Assembly: GCF_964340395.1 (NCBI RefSeq)
Contig: NC_135557.1
Location: forward strand, 1,217,646-1,281,645
Reading direction: 5' to 3'
Length of the DNA: 64,000 nt
Source: Glandiceps talaboti
Taxonomy: Eukaryota > Hemichordata > Enteropneusta > Spengelidae
The first letter of the stretch is position 1. Each line of letters opens with the position of its first letter. The translations under genes and the position numbers were made by a program. Below the pieces are notes generated by a model. That model searched no databases, was not told the DNA's origin, and was given only the letters and a program-made list of their open reading frames with translations. Positions 1 to 14,792 of the stretch are shown piece after piece.

Positions 1-900
1 TCTACTACATAATTACAGTCCTTGGAGCATTGCATCACTATGTACCAATATCTACTACATAATTACAGTCCTTGGAGCATTGCATTACTATGTACCAATA
101 TCTACTACATAATTACAGTCCTTGGAGCATTGCATTACTATGTACCAATATCTACTACATAATTACAGTCCTTGGAGCATTGCATCACTATGTACCAATA
201 TCTACTACATAATAACAGTCCTTGGAGCATTGCATCACTATGTACCAATATCTACTACATAATTACAGTCCTTGGAGCAATGCATCACTATGTACCAATA
301 TCTACTACATAATTACAGTCCTTGGAGCAATGCATTACTATGTACCAATATCTACAACATAATTACAGTCCTTGGAGCAATGCATTACTATATACCAATA
401 TCTACTACATAATTACAGTCCTTGGAGCATTGCATTACTATGTGCCAATATCTACTACATAATTACAGTCCTTGGAGCAATGTATTACTATGTGCCAATA
501 TCTACTACATAATTACAGTCCTTGGAGCAATGCATTACTATGTACCAATATCTACTACATAATTACAGTCCTTGGAGCATTGCATTACTATGTACCAATA
601 TCTACTACATAATTACAGTCCTTGGAGCAATGCATTACTATGTACCAATATCTACTACATAATTACAGTCCTTGGAGCATTGCATTACTATGTACCAATA
701 TCTACTACATAATTACAGTCCTTGGAGCAATGCATCACTATGTACCAATATCTACTACATAATTACAGTCCTTGGAGCAATGCATCACTATGTACCAATA
801 TCTACTACATAATTACAGTCCTTGGAGCAATGCATCACTATGTACCAATATCTACTACATAATTACAGTCCTTGGAGCATTGCATCACTATGTACCAATA

Positions 901-3900
901 TCTACTATATAATTACAGACCTTGGAGCATTACATCACTATGTACCAATATCTACTACACAATTACAGTCCTTGGAGCATTGCATCACTATGTACCAATA
1001 TCTACTACATAATTACAGTCCTTGGAGCATTGCATCACTATGTACCAATATCTACTACATAATTACAGTCCTTGGAGCAATGCATCACTATGTACCAATA
1101 TCTACTACATAATTACAGTCCTTGGAGCATTGCATCACTATGTACCAATATCTACTACATAATTACAGTCCTTGGAGCAATGCATCACTATGTACCAATA
1201 TCTACTACATAATTACAGTCCTTGGAGCATTGCATCACTATGTACCAATATCTACTAAATAATTACAGTCCTTGGAGCAATGCATCACTATGTACCAATA
1301 TCTACTACATAATTACAGTCCTTGGAGCATTGCATCACTATGTACCAATATCTACGACATAATTACAGTCCTTGGAGCATTGCATTACTATGTACCAATA
1401 TCTACTACATAATTACAGTCCTTGGAGCAATGCATCACTATGTACCAATATCTACTACATAATTACAGTCCTTGGAGCATTGCATTACTATGTACCAATA
1501 TCTACAACATAATTACAGTCCTTGGAGCAATGCATCACTATGTACCAATATCAACATAAAAAAAGTCCTTGGAGCAATGCATTACTATGTACCAATATCT
1601 ACTACATAATTACAGTCCTTGGAGCATTGCATCACTATGTACCAATATCTACTACATAATTACAGTCCTTGGAGCATTGCATCACTATGTACCAATATCT
1701 ACTACATAATTACAGTCCTTGGAGCAATGCATCACTATGTACCAATATCTACTACATAATTACAGTCCTTGGAGCATTGCATCACTATGTACCAATATCT
1801 ACTACATAATTACAGTCCTTGGAGCATTGCATCACTATGTACCAATATCTACTACATAATTACAGTCCTTGGAGCAATGCATCACTATGTACCAATATCT
1901 ACTACATAATTACAGTCCTTGGAGCAATACATCACTATGTACCAATATCTACTACATAATTACAGTCTTTGGAGCATTGCATCACTATGTACCAATATCT
2001 ACTACATACATGTAATTACAGTCCTTGGAGCAATGCATTACTATGTACCAATATCTACTACATAATTACAGTCCTTGGAGTACTGCATTACTATGTACCA
2101 ATATCTACTACATAATTACAGTCCTTGGAGCATTGCATCACTATGTACCAATATCTACTATATAATTACAGTCCTTGGAGCAATGCATTACTATGTACCA
2201 ATATCTACTACATAATTACAGTCCTTGGAGCAATGCATCACTATGTACCAATATCTACTACATAATTACAGTCCTTGGAGCAATGCATCACTATGTACCA
2301 ATATCTACTACATAATTACAGTCCTTGGAGCATTGCATCACTATGTACCAATATCTACTACATAATTACAGTCCTTGGAGCATTGCATCACTATGTACCA
2401 ATATCTACTACATAATTACAGTCCTTGGAGCATTGCATCACTATGTACCAATATCTACTACATAATTACAGTCCTTGGAGCAATGCATCACTATGTACCA
2501 ATATCTACTACATAATTACAGTCCTTGGAGCATTGCATCACTATGTACCAATATCTACTACATAATTACAGTCCTTGGAGCAATGCATTACTATGTACCA
2601 ATATCTACTACATAATTACAGTCCTTGGAGCATTGCATCACTATGTACCAATATCTACTATATAATTACAGTCCTTGGAGCATTGCATCACTATGTACCA
2701 ATATCTACTACATAATTACAGTCCTTGGAGCATTGCATCACTATGTACCAATATCTACTACATAATTACAGTCCTTGGAGCAATGCATTACTATGTACCA
2801 ATATCTACTACATAATTACAGTCCTTGGAGCATTGCATCACTATGTACCAATATCTACTACATAATTACAGTCCTTGGAGCATTGCATCACTATGTACCA
2901 ATATCTACTATATAATTACAGTCCTTGGAGCATTGCATCACTATGTACCAATATCTACTACATAATTACAGTCCTTGGAGCAATGCATTACTATGTACCA
3001 ATATCTACTACATAATTGCAGTCCTTGGAGCAATGCATCACTATGTACCAATATCTACTACATAATTACAGTCCTTGGAGCATTGCATCACTATGTACCA
3101 ATATCTACTACATAATTACAGTCCTTGGAGCATTGCATCACTATGTACCAATATCTACTACATAATTACAGTCCTTGGAGCATTGCATTACTATGTACCA
3201 ATATCTACTACATAATTACAGTCCTTGGAGCAATGCATCACTATGTACCAATATCTACTACATAATTACAGTCCTTGGAGCATTGCATCACTATGTACCA
3301 ATATCTACTATATAATTACAGACCTTGGAGCATTACATCACTATGTACCAATATCTACTACACAATTACAGTCCTTGGACATTGCATCACTATGTACCAA
3401 TATCTACTACATAATTACAGTCCTTGGAGCATTGCATCACTATGTACCAATATCTACTACATAATTACAGTCCTTGGAGCAATGCATCACTATGTACCAA
3501 TATCTACTACATAATTACAGTCCTTGGAGCATTGCATCACTATGTACCAATATCTACTACATAATTACAGTCCTTGGAGCAATGCATCACTATGTACCAA
3601 TATCTACTACATAATTACAGTCCTTGGAGCATTGCATCACTATGTACCAATATCTACGACATAATTACAGTCCTTGGAGCATTGCATTACTATGTACCAA
3701 TATCTACTACATAATTACAGTCCTTGGAGCAATGCATCACTATGTACCAATATCTACTACATAATTACAGTCCTTGGAGCATTGCATTACTATGTACCAA
3801 TATCTACAACATAATTACAGTCCTTGGAGCAATGCATCACTATGTACCAATATCTACTACATAATTACAGTCCTTGGAGCAATGCATTACTATGTACCAA

Positions 3901-5400
3901 TATCTACTACATAATTACAGTCCTTGGAGCATTGCATCACTATGTACCAATATCTACTACATAATTACAGTCCTTGGAGCATTGCATCACTATGTACCAA
4001 TATCTACTACATAATTACAGTCCTTGGAGCAATGCATCACTATGTACCAATATCTACTACATAATTACAGTCCTTGGAGCAATACATCACTATGTACCAA
4101 TATCTACTACATAATTACAGTCTTTGGAGCATTGCATCACTATGTACCAATATCTACTACATACATGTAATTACAGTCCTTGGAGCAATGCATTACTATG
4201 TACCAATATCTACTACATAATTACAGTCCTTGGAGTACTGCATTACTATGTACCAATATCTACTACATAATTACAGTCCTTGGAGCATTGCATCACTATG
4301 TACCAATATCTACTACATAATTACAGTCCTTGGAGCAATGCATTACTATGTACCAATATCTACTACATAATTACAGTCCTTGGAGCAATGCATCACTATG
4401 TACCAATATCTACTACATAATTACAGTCCTTGGAGCAATGCATCACTATGTACCAATATCTACTACATAATTACAGTCCTTGGAGCATTGCATCACTATG
4501 TACCAATATCTACTACATAATTACAGTCCTTGGAGCATTGCATCACTATGTACCAATATCTACTACATAATTACAGTCCTTGGAGCATTGCATCACTATG
4601 TACCAATATCTACTACATAATTACAGTCCTTGGAGCAATGCATCACTATGTACCAATATCTACTACATAATTACAGTCCTTGGAGCATTGCATCACTATG
4701 TACCAATATCTACTACATAATTACAGTCCTTGGAGCAATGCATTACTATGTACCAATATCTACTACATAATTACAGTCCTTGGAGCATTGCATCACTATG
4801 TACCAATATCTACTATATAATTACAGTCCTTGGAGCATTGCATCACTATGTACCAATATCTACTACATAATTACAGTCCTTGGAGCATTGCATCACTTTG
4901 TACCAATATCTACTACATAATTACAGTCCTTGGAGCAATGCATTACTATGTACCAATATCTACTACATAATTACAGTCCTTGGAGCATTGCATCACTATG
5001 TACCAATATCTACTACATAATTACAGTCCTTGGAGCATTGCATCACTATGTACCAATATCTACTACATAATTACAGTCCTTGGAGCATTGCATCACTATG
5101 TACCAATATCTACTACATAATTACAGTCCTTGGAGCAATGCATTACTATGTACCAATATCTACTACATAATTGCAGTCCTTGGAGCAATGCATCACTATG
5201 TACCAATATCTACTACATAATTACAGTCCTTGGAGCATTGCATCACTATGTACCAATATCTACTACATAATTACAGTCCTTGGAGCATTGCATCACTATG
5301 TACCAATATCTACTACATAATTACAGTCCTTGGAGCATTGCATTACTATGTACCAATATCTACTACATAATTACAGTCCTTGGAGCATTGCATCACTATG
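901..5400. repeat. Higher-order duplication of about 2.15-2.4 kb in the 50-bp array
   Basis: Marker units recur: CAGACCTTGGAGCATTACAT at about 917 and 3320, the 5-bp-expanded ACATACATGTAATT at about 2004 and 4159, GGAGTACTGC at about 2078 and 4233, and ATTGCAG at about 3016 and 5171. The offset is 2155 bp over most of the block. It is about 2403 bp at its start, so roughly 250 bp (about five units) was gained or lost between copies. Confidence 0.85.
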
Positions 5401-5520
5401 TACCAATATCTACTACATAATTACAGTCCTTGGAGCATTGCATTACTATGTACCAATATCTACTACATAATTACAGTCCTTGGAGCATTGCATTACTATG
5501 TACCAATATCTACTACATAA

Positions 5521-8500
5521 TTACAGTCCTTGGAGCAATGCATTTCTTTGTACCAATATCTACTACATAATTACAGTCCTTGGAGCAATGCATCACTATG
5601 TACCAATATCTACTACATAATTACAGTCCTTGGAGCATTGCATTACTATGTACCAATATCTACTACATAATTACAGTCCTTGGAGCATTGCATTACTATG
5701 TACCAATATCTACTACATAATTACAGTCCTTGGAGCAATGCATTTCTTTGTACCAATATCTACTACATAATTACAGTCCTTGGAGCATTGCATCACTATG
5801 TACCAATATCTACGACATAATTACAGTCCTTGGAGCATTGCATTACAATGTACCAATATCTACTACATAATTACAGTCCTTGGAGCAATGCATCACTATG
5901 TACCAATATCTACTACATAATTACAGTCCTTGGAGCATTGCATCACTATGTACCAATATCTACTACATAATTACAGTCCTTGGAGCATTGCATCACTATG
6001 TACCAATATCTACTACATAATTACAGTCCTTGGAGCATTGCATCACTATGTACCAATATCTACTACATAATTACAGTCCTTGGAGCAATGCATCACTATG
6101 TACCAATATCTACTACATAATTACAGTCCTTGGAGCATTGCATCACTATGTACCAATATCTACTAAATAATTACAGTCCTTGGAGCAATGCATCACTATG
6201 TACCAATATCTACTACATAATTACAGTCCTTGGAGCAATGCATTACTATGTACCAATATCTACTACATAATTACAGTCCTTGGAGCAATGCATCACTATG
6301 TACTAATATCTACTACATAATTACAGTCCTTGGAGCATTGCATCACTATGTACCAATATCTACTACATAATTACAGTCCTTGGAGCATTGCATCACTATG
6401 TACCAATATCTACTACATAATTACAGTCCTTGGAGCAATGCATTACTATGTACCAATATCTACTACATAATTACAGTCCTTGGAGCATTGCATCACTATG
6501 TACCAATATCTACTACATAATTACAGTCCTTGGAGCAATGCATTACTATGTACCAATATCTACTACATAATTACAGTCCTTGGAGCATTGCATTACTATG
6601 TACCAATATCTACTACATAATTACAGTCCTTGGAGCAATGCATTTCTTTGTACCAATATCTACTACATAATTACAGTCCTTGGAGCATTGCATCACTATG
6701 TACCAATATCTACGACATAATTACAGTCCTTGGAGCATTGCATTACAATGTACCAATATCTACTACATAATTACAGTCCTTGGAGCATTGCATCACTATG
6801 TACCAATATCTCCTACATAATTACAGTCCTTGGAGCAATGCATCACTATGTACCAATATCTACTACATAATTACAGTCCTTGGAGCAATGCATTACTATG
6901 TACCAATATCTACTACATAATTACAGTCCTTGGAGCAATGCATCACTATGTACCAATATCTACTACATAATTACAGTCCTTGGAGCATTGCATTACTATG
7001 TACCAATATCTACTACATAATTACAGTCCTTGGAGCAATGCATCACTATGTACCAATATCTACTACATAATTACAGTCCTTGGAGCATTGCATCACTATG
7101 TACCAATATCTACTACATAATTACAGTCCTTGGAGCATTGCATCACTATGTACCAATATCTACTACATAATTACAGTCCTTGGAGCAATGCATTTCTTTG
7201 TACCAATATCTACTACATAATTACAGTCCTTGGAGCAATGCATCACTATGTACCAATATCTACTACATAATTACAGTCCTTGGAGCATTGCATTACTATG
7301 TACCAATATCTACTACATAATTACAGTCCTTGGAGCATTGCATTACTATGTACCAATATCTACTACATAATTACAGTCCTTGGAGCAATGCATTTCTTTG
7401 TACCAATATCTACTACATAATTACAGTCCTTGGAGCATTGCATCACTATGTACCAATATCTACGACATAATTACAGTCCTTGGAGCATTGCATTACAATG
7501 TACCAATATCTACTACATAATTACAGTCCTTGGAGCAATGCATCACTATGTACCAATATCTACTACATAATTACAGTCCTTGGAGCATTGCATCACTATG
7601 TACCAATATCTACTACATAATTACAGTCCTTGGAGCATTGCATCACTATGTACCAATATCTACTACATAATTACAGTCCTTGGAGCATTGCATCACTATG
7701 TACCAATATCTACTACATAATTACAGTCCTTGGAGCAATGCATCACTATGTACCAATATCTACTACATAATTACAGTCCTTGGAGCATTGCATCACTATG
7801 TACCAATATCTACTAAATAATTACAGTCCTTGGAGCAATGCATCACTATGTACCAATATCTACTACATAATTACAGTCCTTGGAGCAATGCATTACTATG
7901 TACCAATATCTACTACATAATTACAGTCCTTGGAGCAATGCATCACTATGTACTAATATCTACTACATAATTACAGTCCTTGGAGCATTGCATCACTATG
8001 TACCAATATCTACTACATAATTACAGTCCTTGGAGCATTGCATCACTATGTACCAATATCTACTACATAATTACAGTCCTTGGAGCAATGCATTACTATG
8101 TACCAATATCTACTACATAATTACAGTCCTTGGAGCATTGCATCACTATGTACCAATATCTACTACATAATTACAGTCCTTGGAGCAATGCATTACTATG
8201 TACCAATATCTACTACATAATTACAGTCCTTGGAGCATTGCATTACTATGTACCAATATCTACTACATAATTACAGTCCTTGGAGCAATGCATTTCTTTG
8301 TACCAATATCTACTACATAATTACAGTCCTTGGAGCATTGCATCACTATGTACCAATATCTACGACATAATTACAGTCCTTGGAGCATTGCATTACAATG
8401 TACCAATATCTACTACATAATTACAGTCCTTGGAGCATTGCATCACTATGTACCAATATCTCCTACATAATTACAGTCCTTGGAGCAATGCATCACTATG

Positions 8501-8820
8501 TACCAATATCTACTACATAATTACAGTCCTTGGAGCAATGCATTACTATGTACCAATATCTACTACATAATTACAGTCCTTGGAGCAATGCATCACTATG
8601 TACCAATATCTACTACATAATTACAGTCCTTGGAGCATTGCATTACTATGTACCAATATCTACTACATAATTACAGTCCTTGGAGCAATGCATCACTATG
8701 TACCAATATCTACTACATAATTACAGTCCTTGGAGCATTGCATCACTATGTACCAATATCTACTACATAATTACAGTCCTTGGAGCATTGCATCACTATG
8801 TACCAATATCTACTACATAA
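5521..8820. repeat. Higher-order duplication, two 1650-bp blocks of 33 units
   Basis: Rare unit variants recur exactly 1650 bp apart: CATTTCTTTG at 5541/7191, 5741/7391 and 6641/8291; CATTACAATG after TACGACAT at about 5812/7462 and 6712/8362; TACTAATATC at about 6301/7951; TCCTACAT at about 6812/8461. Two 33-mer blocks therefore lie head to tail, about 5521-7170 and 7171-8820. Confidence 0.93.
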
Positions 8821-10164
8821 TTACAGTCCTTGGAGCATTGCATCACTATGTACCAATATCTACTACATAATTACAGTCCTTGGAGCATTGCATCACTATG
8901 TACCAATATCTACTACATAATTACAGTCCTTGGAGCAATGCTTTACTATGTACCAATATCTACTACATAATTACAGTCCTTGGAGCATTGCATTACTATG
9001 TACCAATATCTACTACATAATTACAGTCCTTGGAGCAATGCATTACTATGTACCAATATCTACTATATAATTACAGTCCTTGGAGCATTGCATCACTATG
9101 TACCAATATCTACTACATAATTACAGTCCTTGGAGCAATGCATCACTATGTACCAATATCTACTACATAATTACAGTCCTTGGAGCAATGCATCACTATG
9201 TACCAATATCTACTACATAATTACAGTCCTTGGAGCAATGCATCACTATGTACCAATATCTACTACATAATTACAGTCCTTGGAGCAATGCATTACTATG
9301 TACCAATATCTACTACATAATTACAGTCCTTGGAGCATTGCATTACTATGTACCAATATCTACTACATAATTACAGTCCTTGGAGCATTGCATTACTATG
9401 TACCAATATCTACTACATAATTACAGTCCTTGGAGCATTGCATCACTATGTACCAATATCTACTACATAATTACAGTCCTTGGAGCATTGCATCACTATG
9501 TACCAATATCTACTACATAATTACAGTCCTTGGAGCATTGCATTACTATGTACCAATATCTACTACATAATTACAGTCCTTGGAGCAATGCATCACTATG
9601 TACCAATATCTACTACATAATTACAGTCCTTGGAGCATTGCATTACTATGTACCAATATCTACTACATAATTACAGTCCTTGGAGCATTGCATTACTATG
9701 TACCAATATCTACTACATAATTACAGTCCTTGGAGCAATGCATCACTATGTACCAATATCTACTACATAATTACAGTCCTTGGAGCAATGCATCACTATG
9801 TACCAATATCTACTACATAATTACAGTCCTTGGAGCATTGCATTACTATGTACCAATATCTACTACATAATTACAGTCCTTGGAGCATTGCATCACTATG
9901 TACCAATATCTACTACATAATTACAGTCCTTGGAGCAATGCATCACTATGTACCAATATCTACTACATAATTACAGTCCTTGGAGCATTGCATTACTATG
10001 TACCAATATCTACTACATAATTACAGTCCTTGGAGCATTGCATCAATATGTACCAATATCTACTACATAATTACAGTCCTTGGAGCATTGCATTACTATG
10101 TACCAATATCTACTACATAATTACAGTCCTTGGAGCATTGCATTACTATGTACCAATATCTACT

Positions 10165-10570
10165 GTATTAAGACTAATCAATTGTTGATTAGTATCGTAA
10201 TAACACAGAGTCGCTGTAACATGTCAATAAACGATTAGCACTATGTAGTCGATGAGGGCCCACAGTACAAGCTTTGATATTCTAGTGCAATTATTTGGTA
10301 GATATTGGTACATACAAAACAGCTAATAGCAATGCTCCCGACAAGTGGTGAGAGAGTCTAAGCAAAGCTATGATGTCACAACCATAGATTCCACACAAAA
10401 TTTTCATATCACATTGTATGATGTTATATCCATTATAATATTGTTTTGTATCCTTTCATATCACATTGTATGATGTCATATTATTGTTACTAGAATTATT
10501 TTGAACTGCAGGCATTGTAGGTTTACAGATATTGTCACGTCAAATTTGGAAAATGTAAAAAGAATGATCA
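10165..10570. other. Unique AT-rich spacer with a perfect hairpin
   Basis: No gene is seen. ACTAATCAA-TTG-TTGATTAGT at 10173-10193 is a perfect 9-bp-arm hairpin. At about 10292-10308, TAGATATTGGTACATA is an inverted 16-bp match to the 50-bp minisatellite unit. TTTCATATCACATTGTATGATGT occurs twice (about 10398 and 10455). Confidence 0.6.
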
Positions 10571-10680
10571 TGTATGATGTACAAAGGTAACATAGTTCAT
10601 TACACTATACAGTATATATATACAATGTATGATGTACAAAGGTAACATAGTTCATTACACTATACAGTATATATACAATG
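10571..10680. repeat. Two-copy ~57-bp tandem duplication
   Basis: ATGTACAAAGGTAACATAGT...ACTATACAGTATATATA occurs twice in succession, directly before the 41-bp array. Confidence 0.9.
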
Positions 10681-10720
10681 TTTAGTTATAGTATACAGAT
10701 TTGATTAAACATTGACAGGA

Positions 10721-12592
10721 TACAATCCATATGTACCGGTTCATGTATGTGATGGGATGCATACAATCCATATGTACCGGTACATGTATGTGATGGGATG
10801 TATACAATCCATATGTACCGGTACATGTATGTGATGGGATGCATACAATCCATATGTACCGGTTCATGTATGTGATGGGATGTATACAATCCATATGTAT
10901 CGGTACATGTATGTGATGGGATGCATACAATCCATATGTATCGGTTCATGTATGTGATGGGATGTATACAATCCATATGTACCGGTTCATGTATGTGATG
11001 GGATGTATACAATCCATATGTATCGGTACATGTATGTGATGGGATGCATACAATCCATATGTACCGGTACATGTATGTGATGGGATGCATACAATCCATA
11101 TGTACCGGTACATGTATGTGATAGGATGTATACAATCCATATGTACCGGTACATGTATGTGATGGGATGTATACAATCCATATGTACCGGTACATGTATG
11201 TGATGGGATGCATACAATCCATATGTACCGGTTCATGTATGTGATGGGATGTATACAATCCATATGTACCGGTTCATGTATGTGATGGGATGCATACAAT
11301 CCATATGTACCGGTTCATGTATGTGATGGGATGTATACAATCCATATGTACTGGTACATGTATGTGATGGGATGTATACAATCCATACGTAACGGTTCAT
11401 GTATGTGATGGGATGCATACAATCCATATGTACCGGTACATGTATGTGATGGGATGCATACAATCCATATGTATCGGTACATGTATGTGATGGGATGCAT
11501 ACAATCCATATGTACCGGTTCATGTATGTGATGGGATGTATACAATACATATGTACCGGTACATGTATGTGATGGGATGTATACAATCCATACGTAACGG
11601 TTCATGTATGTGATGGGATGTATACAATCCATATGTACCGGTACATGTATGTGATGGGATGTATACAATCCATATGTACCGGTACATGTATGTGATGGGA
11701 TGTATACAATCCATATGTACCGGTTCATGTATGTGATGGGATGTATACAATACATATGTACCGGTACATGTATGTGATGGGATGTATACAATCCATATGT
11801 ACCGGTTCATGTATGTGATGGGATGTATACAATCCATATGTACCGGTTCATGTATGTGATGGGATGTATACAATCCATATGTACCGGTTCATGTATGTGA
11901 TGGGATGTATACAATCCATATGTACCGGTTCATGTATGTGATGGGATGTATACAATCCATATGTACCGGTTCATGTATGTGATGGGATGTATACAATCCA
12001 TATGTACCGGTTCATGTATGTGATGGGATGTATACAATCCATATGTACCGGTTCATGTATGTGATGGGATGCATACAATCCATATGTACCGGTTCATGTA
12101 TGTGATGGGATGTATACAATCCATATGTACCGGTTCATGTATGTGATGGGATGTATACAATCCATATGTACCGGTTCATGTATGTGATGGGATGCATACA
12201 ATCCATATGTACCGGTTCATGTATGTGATGGGATGTATACAATCCATATGTACCGGTTCATGTATGTGATGGGATGTATACAATCCATATGTACCGGTTC
12301 ATGTATGTGATGGGATGTATACAATCCATATGTACCGGTTCATGTATGTGATGGGATGTATACAATCCATATGTACCGGTTCATGTATGTGATGGGATGT
12401 ATACAATCCATATGTACCGGTTCATGTATGTGATGGGATGTATACAATCCATATGTACCGGTTCATGTATGTGATGGGATGTATACAATCCATATGTACC
12501 GGTTCATGTATGTGATGGGATGTATACAATCCATATGTACCGGTTCATGTATGTGATGGGATGCACGTATACAATCCATGTATGTGATGAGA
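10721..12592. repeat. 41-bp minisatellite, about 45 copies
   Basis: The unit reads TACAATCCATATGTACCGGT, then [T/A]CATGTATGTGATGGGATG[T/C]A. Units with A carry the 14-bp palindrome ATGTACCGGTACAT. The left two thirds mix both types, whereas from about 11790 nearly all units carry TTCATG, which points to recent local homogenisation. Long - strand ORFs here come from the unit being 41 bp and stop-poor; they are not genes. Confidence 0.98.
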
Positions 12593-12874
12593 TCACTTGT
12601 ATGACCTTTGAACCTGTACAATAATGTAGGTCTTTTTGTAATCTCTATTATCACAAAATAAACTGAAAAGAATTTGTGGTTTGTCCTTTCCCTTCCTCTA
12701 TTTTAGAAGAACACCACTGCACTGTATATCAAAAAGATCAAATCAAAATACAAAAGACAATTATTGAATATTCATTTATAAATTAGTTCATCTATGTATT
12801 TATTGATTTATTTAATTCTGAATAAAGGCTTGTTGTAGAATAACATTAACATGTTTACACTTGTGTCTATCTGC
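12593..12874. other. Unique spacer, no gene seen
   Basis: AT-rich sequence with two AATAAA-like motifs and no coding or structural signal I can support. Confidence 0.5.
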
Positions 12875-13119
12875 TGTTATGCTGTGTTCCAATGGCCCAT
12901 GTTCTGCTGTGATGTGATGTGTTGTACTGCAGAGTCTGTGCTGTGATGTGTCGTGACATGCCATGTGCTGCACTGTAATGTAATGTGGTGTGTGATGTGA
13001 TGCAATGTGATGAGATGTGCTGCAGCTTAGTATGCTGTGCTCTGACGTTACATGTTCTGATTTGATATGAATGCACTGCAGTCTATTGTTGTGTGATGTG
13101 TCATTACATGTTACAATGT
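12875..13119. repeat. Degenerate TGTGATGTG-rich lead-in to the 32-bp array
   Basis: Irregular TGTGATGTG, TGCACTGCAG and CTGTGATGTG words without fixed period look like a diverged edge or precursor of the array to the right. Confidence 0.7.
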
Positions 13120-14792
13120 ATGTAATGCACTGCAGTGTTCTGTGTCATGTGATGTGACGCACTGCAGTGTACTATGTCATGTGATGTAATGCACTGCAAT
13201 GTACTGTGTCATGTGATGTAATGCACTGCAGTGTACTGTGTCATGTGATGTGACGCACTGCAGTGTACTGTGTCATGTGATGTGACGCACTGCAGTGTAC
13301 TGTCATGTGATGTAATGCACTGCAGTGTACTGTGTCATGTGATGTGACGCACTGCAGTGTACTGTGTCATGTGATATAATGCACTGCAGTGTAGTCATGT
13401 GATGTAATGCACTGCTGTGTACTGTGCCATGTGATGTAACGCACTGCAGTGTACTGTGTCATGTGATGTGTTGCACTGCAGTGTACTGTGTCATGTGATG
13501 TAATGCACTGCAGTGTACTGTGTCATGTGATGTGACGCACTGCAGTGTACTGTGTCATGTGATGTAATGCACTGCAGTGTACTGTGTCATGTGATGTAAT
13601 GCACTGCAGTGTACTGTGTCATGTGATGTAATGCACTGCAGTGTACTGTCATGTGATGTAATGCACTGCAGTGTACTGTGTCATGTGATGTGACGCACTG
13701 CAGTGTACTGTCATGTGATGTAATGCACTGCAGTGTACTGTGTCATGTGATGTAATGCACTGCAGTGTAGTCATGTGATGTAATGCACTGCAGTGTACTG
13801 TGTCATGAGATGTGACACACTGCAGTGTACTGTGTCATGTGATGTGACGCACTGCAGTGTACTGTGTCATGTGATGTGACGCACTGCAGTGTACTGTCAT
13901 TTGATGTAATGCACTGCAGTGTACTGTGTCATGTGATGTGATGCACTGCAGTGTACTATGTCATGTGATGTGACGCACTGCAGTGTACTATGTCATGTGA
14001 TGTAATGCACTGCAGTGTACTGTGTCATGTGATGTGACGCACTGCAGTGTACTGTGTCATGTGATGTGACGCACTGCAGTGTACTGTCATTTGATGTAAT
14101 GCACTGCAGTGTACTGTGTCATGTGATGTGACGCACTGCAGTGTACTATGTCATGTGATGTGACGCACTGCAGTGTACTGTCATGTGATGTAATGCACTG
14201 CAGTGTACTGTGTCATGTGATGTAATGCACTACAGTGTACTGTCATGTGATGTAATGCACTGCAGTGTACTGTGTCATGTGATGTGACGCACTGCAGTGT
14301 ACTGTGTCATGTGATGTGACGCACTGCAGTGTACTGTGTCATGTGATGTGACGCACTGCAGTGTACTGTGTCATGTGATGTAATGCACTGCAGTGTACTG
14401 TGTCATGTGATGTGACGCACTGCAGTGTACTGTGTCATGTGATGTAATGCACTGCAGTGTACTGTCATGTGATGTGACGCACTGCAGTGTACTGTGTCAT
14501 GTGATGTGACGCACTGCAGTGTACCGTGTCATGTGATGTGCCGCACTGCAGTGTAATGTGTCATGTGATGTGACGTACTGCAGTGTACTGTGTCATGTGA
14601 TGTAATGCACTGCAGTGTACTGTGTCATGTGATGTGACGCACTGCAGTGTACTGTGTCATGTGATGTGACGCACTGCAGTGTACTGTGTCATGTGATGTG
14701 CCGCACTGCAGTGTAATGTGTCATGTGATGTGACGCACTGCAGTGTAATGTGTCATGTGATGTAATGCACTGCAGTGTACTGTGTCATGTGA
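13120..14792. repeat. 32-bp minisatellite, about 53 copies
   Basis: The unit is GCACTGCAGTGTACTGTGTC, then ATGTGATGTAAT or ATGTGATGTGAC. Four-base-shorter units (GTACTGTCATG) are interspersed. Each unit contains the palindrome CACTGCAGTG (a PstI site). Confidence 0.98.

Larger units (their letters stand above)
1..10164. repeat. 50-bp minisatellite, about 203 copies, extends past left edge
   Basis: The unit is 50 bp (TCTACTACATAATTACAGTC, then CTTGGAGCA[T/A]TGCAT[C/T]AC, then TATGTACCAATA). Common variants are GCATTGC/GCAATGC and CATCAC/CATTAC. Rare variants (CATTTCTTTG, TACGACAT, CATTACAATG, TACTAATATC) mark higher-order blocks. It ends sharply in TCTACTGTATTAAG at about 10164. All ORFs here are by-products of repetition. 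Confidence 0.99.

Noticed and set aside
822-3514. ORFs of 79-96 codons with repeated CITMYQYLLHNYSPW-type peptides
   Set aside because: They are read-throughs of the 50-bp minisatellite; the frame changes every unit and there is no start, splice or family signal.
1-10164. CRISPR array
   Set aside because: The whole unit repeats without unique spacers, there are no cas genes, and the sequence is eukaryotic.
10682-12654. Several overlapping - strand ORFs up to 190 codons (HHIHVPVHMDC-type repeats)
   Set aside because: By-product of the stop-poor 41-bp unit; three frames cycle through the same peptides.
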